In this document: positions 34,566 to 42,847 of the stretch, in pieces | Numbering within the stretch: position 1 is the first letter of the stretch | Layout of the letters: the number at the start of each line of letters is the position of its first letter | From: Marinoscillum sp040222955 | Lineage (GTDB): Bacteria > Bacteroidota > Bacteroidia > Cytophagales > Cyclobacteriaceae | Direction: 5' to 3' | Length of the DNA: 64,000 nucleotides | NCBI RefSeq assembly: GCF_040222955.1 | Contig: NZ_JAVKCA010000025.1 | Location: 1 to 64,000, forward strand | The notes under the pieces: generated by a model | What the model was told of the DNA's origin: nothing | The model's database searches: none | Seen by the model: only the letters and a program-made list of their open reading frames with translations | Program-made: the position numbers and the translations under genes

Positions 34566-34847
34566 TAAGCTTAATATTTTGAAACAGCCAATGCCTCCCA
34601 ACAACCGAATATCAACCACCATTGGCTCTTACTCGCCTGTAACGTTACCAAATGTAGTAGTAAATCCTGAACAAACCATTGTCGGCTATAGGGAGATATA
34701 ATTGCTTGAAGTCCCTCTAATGCACCCGGGCTTTCCTGAGTCACCGCACGCCTTGCTGACCTGACCAGAAAAGGCATTTCCCCCTGAAAAATACTTCACC
34801 AACTCTCCTTCCTTTCCGCTAGCTTCGCGGCACTTTACATATCGCAC

Positions 34848-35474
34848 ATGACCAACGACCTGGTGCTCACCCAAGAGGAAGCACGATTTGAAACGCTTAT
34901 TCAAGGTTTACTCACCGAGGGTCATGGTACATGCCCTGATTTCATAGATCCCCTCACCGCAAACGGCCTCCGGAGCAATCTCCTCCAACACAAACAGAAT
35001 GGTGACATGCGGCCAGCCGGGGTCTCCCGGCAGTTTGATTACCAGCGAAACGCCGAAGTGCGTGGCGATGTGATCAGGTGGATCGAAAATGACACCACCG
35101 ACGTATTCGAACTGCTGGTGCTCTCCAAGATTCAGGCATTCATCACCTACCTGAACCGCACCTGCTATACTTCCATCAATGACTTTGAGTTTCACTATGC
35201 CTACTACGAGCAGGGCAGCTTCTACAAGCGGCATCTGGACCAGTTTAAAAGTGACAAAGGCCGTAAATACTCCCTGGTGATGTACCTCAATGAAGACTGG
35301 CTGGATAGTGATGGTGGTAAACTGTCGCTGTACCATCCGGATGGCACGCAAGAAGACGTTACTCCTACTGGTGGCAGAGCTGTATTCTTTGAGAGTGATA
35401 AGGTAGAGCATGAAGTGCACCCCTCACTGAACCGCTACCGGCTGAGTATCGCCGGCTGGCTCAAGCAGGTCTGA
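34848..35474 (+). CDS. 2-oxoglutarate/Fe(II) oxygenase, prolyl-hydroxylase type
   Basis: 208 residues. The iron ligands are H129, D131 (YKRHLDQF) and H188 (KVEHEV); R198 (RYRLSIAGWL) would bind 2-oxoglutarate. The arrangement LVMYLNEDWLDSDGGKLSLY, GGRAVFF is that of the P4H/SM-20 family, whose bacterial members hydroxylate proteins such as elongation factor Tu. Target here unknown. The preceding 280 bp contains the end of the cassette region and no gene. Confidence 0.88.
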   Translation: MTNDLVLTQEEARFETLIQGLLTEGHGTCPDFIDPLTANGLRSNLLQHKQNGDMRPAGVSRQFDYQRNAEVRGDVIRWIENDTTDVFELLVLSKIQAFITYLNRTCYTSINDFEFHYAYYEQGSFYKRHLDQFKSDKGRKYSLVMYLNEDWLDSDGGKLSLYHPDGTQEDVTPTGGRAVFFESDKVEHEVHPSLNRYRLSIAGWLKQV

Positions 35475-35500
35475 GAATCCCGGACTTAACGTTTTATTCC

Positions 35501-36523
35501 CTATTTCACATCCTGCACACAGCGAAAGCCTGTGTGATTGAAGCCTGAGTCTTTGCTGGAGCTCATCCTTCTGGACACCCGATAGCCGCTGCAGTAGCTG
35601 TCGTTGCATAAGAAAGATCCACCACGGATCAGGTGCTTGGGGGTATAGGGATCTCGTGGGTCATAGTATTGAGGGGAGCCTGTGGGATCATCCACCACTC
35701 CTTTTCGCTGATAGCTCTCATAGGCACGGGCATCGTATTTGTCCTGGCACCACTCCCATACATTCCCCGCCATATCGTACAGCCCAAACCCATTTGGGGG
35801 GAAGGACTTCACCGGAGCGGTGGTCTCAAAGCCATCCAACACATAATTTTGATAGGGAAACTTACCCTGCCAGAAGTTGGCTTTGTCTGAGGCAGTTTCA
35901 GCCGACTCATTTCCCCACGGGTATTTGATGTCCTTGCGTCCGCCCATGGAGGCCCACTCCCACTCTGCTTCTGTGGGCAGTCGCTTGCCAGCCCATTGGG
36001 CATAAGCCACTGCGTCATCCCAGGCCACATTCACCACAGGATGGTTCATTCGCTCTGCGATGCTACTTTCGGGCCCCTCCGGATGGCGCCAGTTGGCACC
36101 AATGGTCCACACCCACCACTGAGAATAATCGGAGAGATCTACTTCACTGCTGGTTGGCTGAAATACCAGCGCTCCCGCCTGCAGTACGGAGTCCGGAGGC
36201 TCGGGGGTACCCTCAGGTACCTGAGTTTTCATCTCTTCCCAGTCAATGTCCCGCTCGGCTATGGTCACATAGCCCGTAGCTTCTACAAATTTCGTGAATT
36301 GGGCATTGGTGACTTCCGTGGCATCGATATAAAAGGCAGAAACTGAGACCTCATGACTCGGAAATTCATCCTGATAAGCCTCACTGGATTTTGCACCCAT
36401 ACTAAAAGTCCCGCCAGGGATATAAACCATGCCTTCCGGAGCCTCTACTTTTTCACGACCTTGATCGCCCTGTGAACAACCTGCTGCCAACAGGCAAATC
36501 ATGCCAAACTTTAATAACCTCAT
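35501..36523 (-). CDS. Formylglycine-generating enzyme-like lipoprotein with both active-site Cys
   Basis: 340 residues with an SPII signal (LLAAGC, C16). The FGE-sulfatase domain spans ~30-338: GMVYIPGGTFSMG, LPTEAEWEWA, GLYDMAGNVWEW, RGGSFLCNDSYC. The pair C306/C311 and the following GFNHTGFRC correspond to the two copper-binding catalytic cysteines of true formylglycine-generating enzymes, which most family members lack. It could therefore convert a sulfatase Cys to formylglycine in the periplasm; no sulfatase is in the window. Confidence 0.85.
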   Translation of the reverse strand: MRLLKFGMICLLAAGCSQGDQGREKVEAPEGMVYIPGGTFSMGAKSSEAYQDEFPSHEVSVSAFYIDATEVTNAQFTKFVEATGYVTIAERDIDWEEMKTQVPEGTPEPPDSVLQAGALVFQPTSSEVDLSDYSQWWVWTIGANWRHPEGPESSIAERMNHPVVNVAWDDAVAYAQWAGKRLPTEAEWEWASMGGRKDIKYPWGNESAETASDKANFWQGKFPYQNYVLDGFETTAPVKSFPPNGFGLYDMAGNVWEWCQDKYDARAYESYQRKGVVDDPTGSPQYYDPRDPYTPKHLIRGGSFLCNDSYCSGYRVSRRMSSSKDSGFNHTGFRCVQDVK

Positions 36524-36560
36524 GCGCCAAAGATTATCAAAAATGGGTTAACCAGGAAAT

Positions 36561-37322
36561 CTAAAGGCCAGTATGATCAGAATCAATGCCATGCAGACAC
36601 AGGTCAAACTCCCGCCCCAATTTCACCACCTCACCGATCACGATGATGGCCGGAGAACTGATGCCCGAATCGGCTACTTGCCGGCCGATGGTCGATATGG
36701 TGCCAAAAACAGACCGTTCATCGGGTCGGCTGCCATTCTGTATGATCCCGATGGCTTCCTCTGATCCCCTGGCATTTCGGAAAACATCTATAATCTGAGG
36801 CAATTGCTTCATCCCCATCAGGATAACAATGGTGGCTGAGGACTGAGCTGCCAGGTAAACATCCCGGGACAATTCCAGGTTGGAAGTGGTGCCCGTAATC
36901 ACCCAAAAGCTTTCATTCACTCCGCGTTTGGTCAAAGGAATCTCACTCAATGCCGGTACGGAAAGGGCGCTGCTGATCCCGGGAATGACTTCCACATCTA
37001 TGCCATGCGCCCGGGCATGTTCCAGCTCTTCATGCCCACGGCCAAAAACAAACGGATCACCCCCTTTTAACCGCACCACTGTCTGGTAGCGTTTGGCATT
37101 GTCCACGATCATATCATTGATATAGATCTGCTGGTACTGATGAATTCCGGGCTTCTTTCCTACGTAGACCAACTCACAGTCTGGCCGGCAATGCTTAAGT
37201 AGTTCCTTATTCACCAGCGCATCATACAGTACCACATCAGCTTTCTGAAGTCCTCTGATGGCTTTCAGGGTGATTAATTCGGGATCTCCGGGACCGGCGC
37301 CTATTAATAATAGCTTTGACAT
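36561..37322 (-). CDS. cobA: Uroporphyrinogen-III C-methyltransferase (siroheme synthesis)
   Basis: 253 residues. SUMT adds two methyls to uroporphyrinogen III on the way to siroheme, the cofactor of nitrite reductase encoded next door. Motifs: LIGAGPGDPELITLKA (start), VVRLKGGDPFVFGRG, VIPGISSALSVPA, PLTKRG. It is divergent from nirB across an 87-bp region with two 18-bp TACGTA-type sites, one 12 bp from this start. The oxidation/chelation step (CysG N-domain function) is not present here. Confidence 0.93.
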   Translation of the reverse strand: MSKLLLIGAGPGDPELITLKAIRGLQKADVVLYDALVNKELLKHCRPDCELVYVGKKPGIHQYQQIYINDMIVDNAKRYQTVVRLKGGDPFVFGRGHEELEHARAHGIDVEVIPGISSALSVPALSEIPLTKRGVNESFWVITGTTSNLELSRDVYLAAQSSATIVILMGMKQLPQIIDVFRNARGSEEAIGIIQNGSRPDERSVFGTISTIGRQVADSGISSPAIIVIGEVVKLGREFDLCLHGIDSDHTGL

Positions 37323-37333
37323 ACTTAAATTCT

Positions 37334-37351
37334 TTTCGTAAAAATACGTAA
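37334..37351. promoter_or_regulatory. TTACGTA-type operator at cobA
   Basis: TTTCGTA-AAAA-TACGTAA fits the TTACGTA-N4-TACGTAA palindrome at 13 of 14 arm positions. It lies 12 bp upstream of the cobA start on the minus strand. Confidence 0.7.
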
Positions 37352-37376
37352 TTTATTTGTTATAAATCAAGTAATA

Positions 37377-37394
37377 TTACGTAGTTTTACGTAA
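37377..37394. promoter_or_regulatory. Perfect TTACGTA-N4-TACGTAA operator at nirB
   Basis: TTACGTA-GTTT-TACGTAA is a perfect 7+4+7 inverted repeat, with its right edge 15 bp from the nirB ATG. The centre also reads TAGTTTTA, close to the Bacteroidota -7 box TAnnTTTG, so binding would directly affect polymerase. Confidence 0.78.
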
Positions 37395-37409
37395 AAATAA
37401 ACTGCGATT

Positions 37410-39917
37410 ATGAAAAAGGTCATCGTCATCGGTAATGGAATGGTTGGTTACAAGTTTTGCGAGAAACTACGTGCCAAAGCCGACCATCAGGAGGTATCAC
37501 TCCTTGTTTATGGTGAAGAATCTATTCCGGCGTATGACCGGGTGCATCTCAGCGAGTACTTCACCAACCAGTCGGAAGAAAAGCTGCTCATGGCTCCTGC
37601 CGGATGGTATGCAGAAAATAACATTACCCTGAAGACAGGCCAGCTGGTGATCGAAATAGACCGGGACCATAAAATGGTTCGCACCCACACCGGGGAAACA
37701 GAGGCTTATGACTACCTGATTCTGGCCACAGGCTCACGTCCTATGGTACCGCCCATCAAGGGAGTGGACAAAAAAGGAGTCTTTGTGTACCGAACCATCG
37801 AAGACCTGGACCAGATCATCGCTTATGCCAAAAACGTAAAACGTGGCGCTGTACTGGGCGGCGGGCTGCTGGGGCTGGAAGCAGCCAAAGCGCTGATGGA
37901 CCTTAAGCTGGATGCTCAGGTGGTAGAGTTTGCCTCACGATTGATGCCGAGGCAGCTTGACGAAGCAGGATCCAATATGCTCAAAAGCAAAATCGAATCG
38001 CTCGGAATCGAAATCCTCCTCAACAAAAGCACCAGCGAAATCCAGGGCAATGGAAAGCTGGACGGCCTGCTCTTTGCTGACGGCAGCAGACTGGACACCG
38101 ACATGCTCGTCATTTCCTGTGGAATCATTTCCAGGGATGAACTGGCCGTGCAAGCCGGACTGGAAACAGGAAAGCGCGGTGGCTTTAAGGTCAATAGCCA
38201 GCTACAAACCAATGACCCGCACATCTATGCCATCGGGGAGGCTGCTTCTTACAACGAGATGGTCTACGGACTGGTAGCTCCGGGCTACGACATGGCCGAC
38301 ACGGTAGTGGATCAGGTTTTGGGAAGTGGCGAAAAGCAATTCACGGGAGCCGACATGTCCACCAAACTGAAGCTGATCGGCGTGGAAGTGGGGAGTTTCG
38401 GGGACGCACTCGGCGAAATAACCGGCAGTGTCCCCATCGTCTTTGAGGACAAAAACACTGGCATTTACAAGCGAATCAACCTTTCACCGGATCGCAAAAA
38501 ATTACTGGGCGGAATCATGGTAGGCGATACCAGTGCTTACGGAATGCTCCTGCAGATCACCCAAAATGGCATGGCCCTCCCTCCTAACCCCGAAGACCTG
38601 ATACTGGGTGCGCGAGGTGGAGAATCCGGAGGCAATAGCCTCATGGACCTGCCGGACACTGCCCAGATATGCTCCTGCGAAAATGTGACCAAAGGCGACA
38701 TTGTGTGTGCCATCAAAGATCAGGAACTCACCGACCTTCAGCAGGTACGCACCTGCACCAAAGCCGGAACAGGCTGTGGGGCATGCTCCCCCATGGTGGG
38801 AGATCTATTTACCGCTACCCTCAAGTCCATGGGACAGGTGGTCAGAAAAACCATCTGTGCGCACTTTGATTATACCCGTCAGGAACTTTTTAGTCTGATC
38901 AAAGTGAAAGGCATCCAAAGCTTTGATGAACTGCTGGATCAATATGGCAGTGGGGATGGCTGCGAAACCTGCAAACCTGCCGTGGCTTCACTGATGGCGA
39001 GTATCTGGAACGACCTTATCCTGAAGCAGGATACCATTCAGGATACCAACGACCGGTTTTTAGCCAACATTCAAAAAGGAGGAAGCTACTCTGTGGTACC
39101 GCGAGTGGCCGGTGGAGAAATCACCCCCGACAAGCTCATCGCCATGGGGCAGGTAGCCAAAAAATATGATCTCTATACCAAAATCACTGGTGGTCAGCGC
39201 ATCGATATGTTCGGTGCCCGTCTCAATGATCTCCCGGCCATCTGGCGCGAGCTGATAGATGCGGGATTTGAAAGTGGTCATGCCTACGGCAAATCCCTGC
39301 GGACGGTGAAAAGCTGCGTGGGCTCTACCTGGTGTCGCTACGGACTACATGATTCGGTCTCCTTCGCCATAGAGATCGAAAACAGATACAAGGGATTGCG
39401 CTCACCACATAAGCTCAAAGGTGGGGTATCCGGTTGCAGAAGGGAATGCGCTGAAGCTCAAAGCAAGGATTTCGGGCTCATAGCCACAGAAATCGGCTAC
39501 AACCTGTATGTCTGTGGCAATGGTGGCGCCAACCCCCAGCATGCCAAACTCCTGGCGGGAGATATTGATGAAAAGACGGCCATCAAATACCTGGACAGAT
39601 TTCTCATGTTTTACATCCGCACGGCGGAGCCACTCAACCGTACTGCGGTCTGGCTCAATAAGCTGGAGGGCGGCATAGACTATCTGCGTGAAGTGGTGGT
39701 CAACGACAGCCTCGGCCTGGGTGAAGAACTGGAAAAAGACATGCAGGCCCTCATAGCCTCCTACCATTGTGAATGGAAAGAAGCCATTGAGGACGAAGGA
39801 ATGAAAGCCCGATTCAGACATTTCTCCAATTCGGATGAATACGACCCTACCCAGCAATTTGTACCCATGCGGGAAATGAAAAAGCCTGCAGAATGGCAAA
39901 CCGTAACAAAAGACTAA
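37410..39917 (+). CDS. nirB: Assimilatory nitrite reductase [NAD(P)H], large subunit
   Basis: 835 residues, the usual NirB length. Order: FAD/NAD(P)H pyridine-nucleotide reductase (~1-400; VIGNGMVGYKF, LATGSRPMVPPI, VLGGGLLGLEAA), two BFD-like [2Fe-2S] regions (CSCENV...TGCGACSP near 418-465 and GCETCKPA near 515), then the nitrite/sulfite reductase domain with ferredoxin-like half and siroheme/[4Fe-4S] cysteines in SCVGSTWCRYG (~636) and GCRRECAEA (~675). It reduces nitrite to ammonium in the cytoplasm. nirD follows 4 nt later. Confidence 0.96.
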   Translation: MKKVIVIGNGMVGYKFCEKLRAKADHQEVSLLVYGEESIPAYDRVHLSEYFTNQSEEKLLMAPAGWYAENNITLKTGQLVIEIDRDHKMVRTHTGETEAYDYLILATGSRPMVPPIKGVDKKGVFVYRTIEDLDQIIAYAKNVKRGAVLGGGLLGLEAAKALMDLKLDAQVVEFASRLMPRQLDEAGSNMLKSKIESLGIEILLNKSTSEIQGNGKLDGLLFADGSRLDTDMLVISCGIISRDELAVQAGLETGKRGGFKVNSQLQTNDPHIYAIGEAASYNEMVYGLVAPGYDMADTVVDQVLGSGEKQFTGADMSTKLKLIGVEVGSFGDALGEITGSVPIVFEDKNTGIYKRINLSPDRKKLLGGIMVGDTSAYGMLLQITQNGMALPPNPEDLILGARGGESGGNSLMDLPDTAQICSCENVTKGDIVCAIKDQELTDLQQVRTCTKAGTGCGACSPMVGDLFTATLKSMGQVVRKTICAHFDYTRQELFSLIKVKGIQSFDELLDQYGSGDGCETCKPAVASLMASIWNDLILKQDTIQDTNDRFLANIQKGGSYSVVPRVAGGEITPDKLIAMGQVAKKYDLYTKITGGQRIDMFGARLNDLPAIWRELIDAGFESGHAYGKSLRTVKSCVGSTWCRYGLHDSVSFAIEIENRYKGLRSPHKLKGGVSGCRRECAEAQSKDFGLIATEIGYNLYVCGNGGANPQHAKLLAGDIDEKTAIKYLDRFLMFYIRTAEPLNRTAVWLNKLEGGIDYLREVVVNDSLGLGEELEKDMQALIASYHCEWKEAIEDEGMKARFRHFSNSDEYDPTQQFVPMREMKKPAEWQTVTKD

Positions 39918-39921
39918 TACA

Positions 39922-40296
39922 ATGACAGAAGAAATACTCGAATACAGAACCGTACTCGCTGCCCAGGTGACCACCTGGTACCCGGCATGCAGGGTAGAGG
40001 ATTTTCCAAAAGACGGGGGCCTTTGTATTTCATATAGAGGCCTGCAAATCGCTGTTTTCAATTTTACCCGCAGAAAGGAATGGTATGCCACCCAGAATTT
40101 GTGTCCGCATAAGCACCAGATGATCCTGAGTAGAGGGATGATCGGCTCTGATGGGGATGAACCAAAAGTGGCGTGTCCCTTTCACAAAAAGACCTTTTCA
40201 CTGAAAACAGGGATTAATCTGAATGGCAATGAATGTGAGCTGGCTACCTATCCTGTCAAAGTGGAAAATGGTACCGTCCTGGTTGGATTTGCGTAA
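39922..40296 (+). CDS. nirD: Nitrite reductase small subunit, Rieske type
   Basis: 124 residues. A Rieske [2Fe-2S] fold with ligands C61 and H63 (CPHKH) and C85 and H88 (CPFHKKTF). NirD supports the NirB reductase; in many NirD proteins the cluster ligands are lost, but all four are present here. Starts 4 nt after nirB, so the two are co-translated from one operon. Confidence 0.93.
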   Translation: MTEEILEYRTVLAAQVTTWYPACRVEDFPKDGGLCISYRGLQIAVFNFTRRKEWYATQNLCPHKHQMILSRGMIGSDGDEPKVACPFHKKTFSLKTGINLNGNECELATYPVKVENGTVLVGFA

Positions 40297-40298
40297 TA

Positions 40299-40305
40299 CT
40301 ACGTA
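40299..40305. promoter_or_regulatory. Half operator upstream of the nitrate sensor kinase
   Basis: CTACGTA, one mismatch from the TTACGTA half-site, lies just after nirD and 63 bp before the histidine kinase start. It may give this gene a promoter of its own within the operon; the other arm is not conserved. Confidence 0.4.
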
Positions 40306-40368
40306 TCCAGTCGCGTTTAATCAGGGCAATTACTTACTTTTATGCCCAGACCTGGCACAGGTTGACCC

Positions 40369-42159
40369 ATGGCAAAACCCAGATTTAAACGTTTAGGACT
40401 TTTTTACCTCATTGCACTTGGTTGCATTGCACTGAGCATCGTTGTTAGCCAAATTCTCATCCAGACTTCCATCAGCCGACAGCAGGATGACGCCCATGTG
40501 ATCAATGTGGCTGGTCGCCAGCGGATGCTCAGTCAGAAAATCAGCAAGCTGGCCCTGATCATAGAGCATCAGAAAGGCGAAAGGCACCAAAATACCGTAG
40601 CACTGCGTGAAGCACTGGCGCTTTGGAAACAATCGCATGAAGGACTCCAGTTTGGAGATGCCGAACTGGGGCTTTCCGGGGCCAACTCCAAGGTCATCAT
40701 GGAGATGTTTGAGACCATCTCGCCACACTACGAGGCGATCTACCAGGGTGCACAGGACCTCCTTACCCTGCCCGCTCAGCATGATGACAGCACCGCATCA
40801 CTCAGAGCCGGCTATGTAGCCACCATTTTGGATCATGAACCCACCTTTCTGGAAGGCATGGACAAAATCGTCTTCCAGTATGACGAGGAAGCCCAGGAAA
40901 AAGTGCGTGAGCTCAAAGAAACGGAATATTACCTGCTCATCATTTCTTTGCTCATCATCATTGTAGAACTCATTTTCATTTTCCGTCCGCTGGCCACAAG
41001 TGTGCGTGCCACCGTGCTGGACCTCATGGCCTCCGAAGAGTCCTCCAGAAAGATGACCCGGGAACTCTCCAAGCTCTACGAGGAGCTGGGTAAGTCTTAT
41101 CAGGACCTGGAGGCGGTCAATCTGGAGCCGGAATCACCCTCACTTTACGCCAGCATGAGCGCCCGGGGGGAATTTAGCTACCTGGCTCCCCGCTTCCTTC
41201 ACATGATGGAATATGAAGAATCCGAGCCACCTAAAACCTTTCAGCAATTGCTGAAAAGTAGCGGGTATAAGGATGATTTCATCAAAGGCCTGATGCAATT
41301 GCTTCAGGAAAATAAAAACTGGACCGGAGAAATCAGGCTCATCACCGAGCCGGGAGACTTCTGCTGGGTGGAGACTTTTCTCATACCCATAGCCATCACG
41401 GGAGAGATCAAAATGATTTCTCACGACATCACCGAGTTCAAAGAAGCGAAGATTCGTTCGCGTGAGCTCAACAGAGAACGCATCGAAAAATCTGTGAAAG
41501 AGCAGCAATACCGCTCTGTGCTCATTCTGGAAGGTCAGGAAGAAGAACGAAAGCGGCTCTCCAGAGAACTGCACGATGGCGTGGGCCAAATGCTATCGGC
41601 CATGAAACTCCTCCTCGAATCTTTCGCTCCTTCCTCCAACCCGATGAAAATGCGACTGGAAGATGCCAAAAGCCTGATGAAAAGTATCATTCAGGAGGTG
41701 CGCCGTGTTTCGTTCAACCTGACACCAAGCAGCCTCGATGATTTTGGACTGGTGCCGGCCATCAAGAAATTTTGTGATGAGATCAATGCGGTGACCAAAG
41801 CGAAGGTGGAGTTCGTGAACGAAACGAGGTTTATCAACCGACTGGAAAGCACCATTGAAACCAACCTTTATCGCATCATCCAGGAAAGCGTAAATAATGC
41901 CTTGAAGTACGCCAAAGCCACGCACATCACCGTGCGCTTTTCACATAACATCAACTCACTGAACATTCTGATAGAGGATGACGGGAAAGGATTTGACTAT
42001 GACCGACTGGGAAGCAGCGGCCATTTTGAAAAAGCCGGACATGGAATTTTTAATATGAAAGAGCGAACTTCCTATATTGGCGGTAGTTTTAACCTCACTA
42101 CCGAGCTGGGAAAAGGAACCAAAATATTTATCACATTATCCCTAGATAAAAATGATTAG
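40369..42159 (+). CDS. Membrane histidine kinase with PilJ/NarX-like nitrate-sensing domain
   Basis: 596 residues. TM1 ~11-32 and TM2 ~187-206 frame a periplasmic four-helix domain that begins INVAGRQRMLSQKISK (45-60), the PilJ/NarX-type motif which in NarX/NarQ binds nitrate. After TM2 come a coiled coil, a PAS domain (~265-360), a HisKA_3 dimer domain with phospho-acceptor H402 (SRELHDGVGQ) and a HATPase ending ~592 (EDDGKGFDYD, GHGIFNMKER). Placed after nirBD and overlapping the NarL-like gene by 8 nt, it is a likely nitrate/nitrite sensor. Confidence 0.9.
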   Translation: MAKPRFKRLGLFYLIALGCIALSIVVSQILIQTSISRQQDDAHVINVAGRQRMLSQKISKLALIIEHQKGERHQNTVALREALALWKQSHEGLQFGDAELGLSGANSKVIMEMFETISPHYEAIYQGAQDLLTLPAQHDDSTASLRAGYVATILDHEPTFLEGMDKIVFQYDEEAQEKVRELKETEYYLLIISLLIIIVELIFIFRPLATSVRATVLDLMASEESSRKMTRELSKLYEELGKSYQDLEAVNLEPESPSLYASMSARGEFSYLAPRFLHMMEYEESEPPKTFQQLLKSSGYKDDFIKGLMQLLQENKNWTGEIRLITEPGDFCWVETFLIPIAITGEIKMISHDITEFKEAKIRSRELNRERIEKSVKEQQYRSVLILEGQEEERKRLSRELHDGVGQMLSAMKLLLESFAPSSNPMKMRLEDAKSLMKSIIQEVRRVSFNLTPSSLDDFGLVPAIKKFCDEINAVTKAKVEFVNETRFINRLESTIETNLYRIIQESVNNALKYAKATHITVRFSHNINSLNILIEDDGKGFDYDRLGSSGHFEKAGHGIFNMKERTSYIGGSFNLTTELGKGTKIFITLSLDKND

Positions 42160-42823
42160 AGTAGCCCTGGCCGATGATCACGAAATAGTGCGTCACGGCA
42201 TCAAAATGGTATTGGAAGATGACCCTGAGATCCAGGTCATATGGGAGGCGTCGGATGGACAGGAAGCAGTAGAGAAAATGGACTCCAACACTCCCGATGT
42301 ACTGGTAGTGGACATACGTATGCCACTCATGACCGGCCTGGAAGTAACCCGGCAGCTTAAAAAGAACAATCAGGAGGTGAAAATCATCGTGCTCACCATG
42401 CATGATGACTCAGAGTACATCGTAAAAGCACTCGAATACGGTGCAGACGGATACCTCCTGAAAGACACCAACAAGGCTGAGTTTAACAAGGCTGTGCACA
42501 TGGTGAACAATGGACAGAAATATTTCAGCGGAGACATCTCCACCACCATTGTGGATTTTTACAGAAACGGCGGCCCCCGACCCGGCAACGGACCAGAGCC
42601 GAGTGGCTCAAACTCTGAAGACTACCAGCTCACCAAGCGTGAAAGACAAATCCTGAAACTCATTTATGAGGGGGTATCCAACAAGGATGTAGCCGAAACA
42701 CTTGGCAAAAGTGTCCGTACCATAGAGACACACCGCTTCAACATCATGAAAAAGCTGGAGGTCAACAATATCACTGAACTATTGAAAAAAGTAGAACGCG
42801 AAGGGCTGGATAAGATGTTGTAG
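42152..42823 (+). CDS. NarL/FixJ-family response regulator
   Basis: 223 residues. Receiver domain 1-120 with acidic pair D8/D9 and phosphorylation site D54 (VVDIRMPLMTG), then a LuxR-type HTH (LTKRERQILKLIYEGVSNKDVAETLGKSVRTIETH) at ~155-215. It overlaps the kinase gene by 8 nt and is its evident partner. Targets unknown; the nitrate genes around it are the natural candidates, alongside the TACGTA regulator. Confidence 0.93.
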   Translation: MIRVALADDHEIVRHGIKMVLEDDPEIQVIWEASDGQEAVEKMDSNTPDVLVVDIRMPLMTGLEVTRQLKKNNQEVKIIVLTMHDDSEYIVKALEYGADGYLLKDTNKAEFNKAVHMVNNGQKYFSGDISTTIVDFYRNGGPRPGNGPEPSGSNSEDYQLTKRERQILKLIYEGVSNKDVAETLGKSVRTIETHRFNIMKKLEVNNITELLKKVEREGLDKML

Positions 42824-42847
42824 CCTCAGTATTCTGAGAATCCATTC

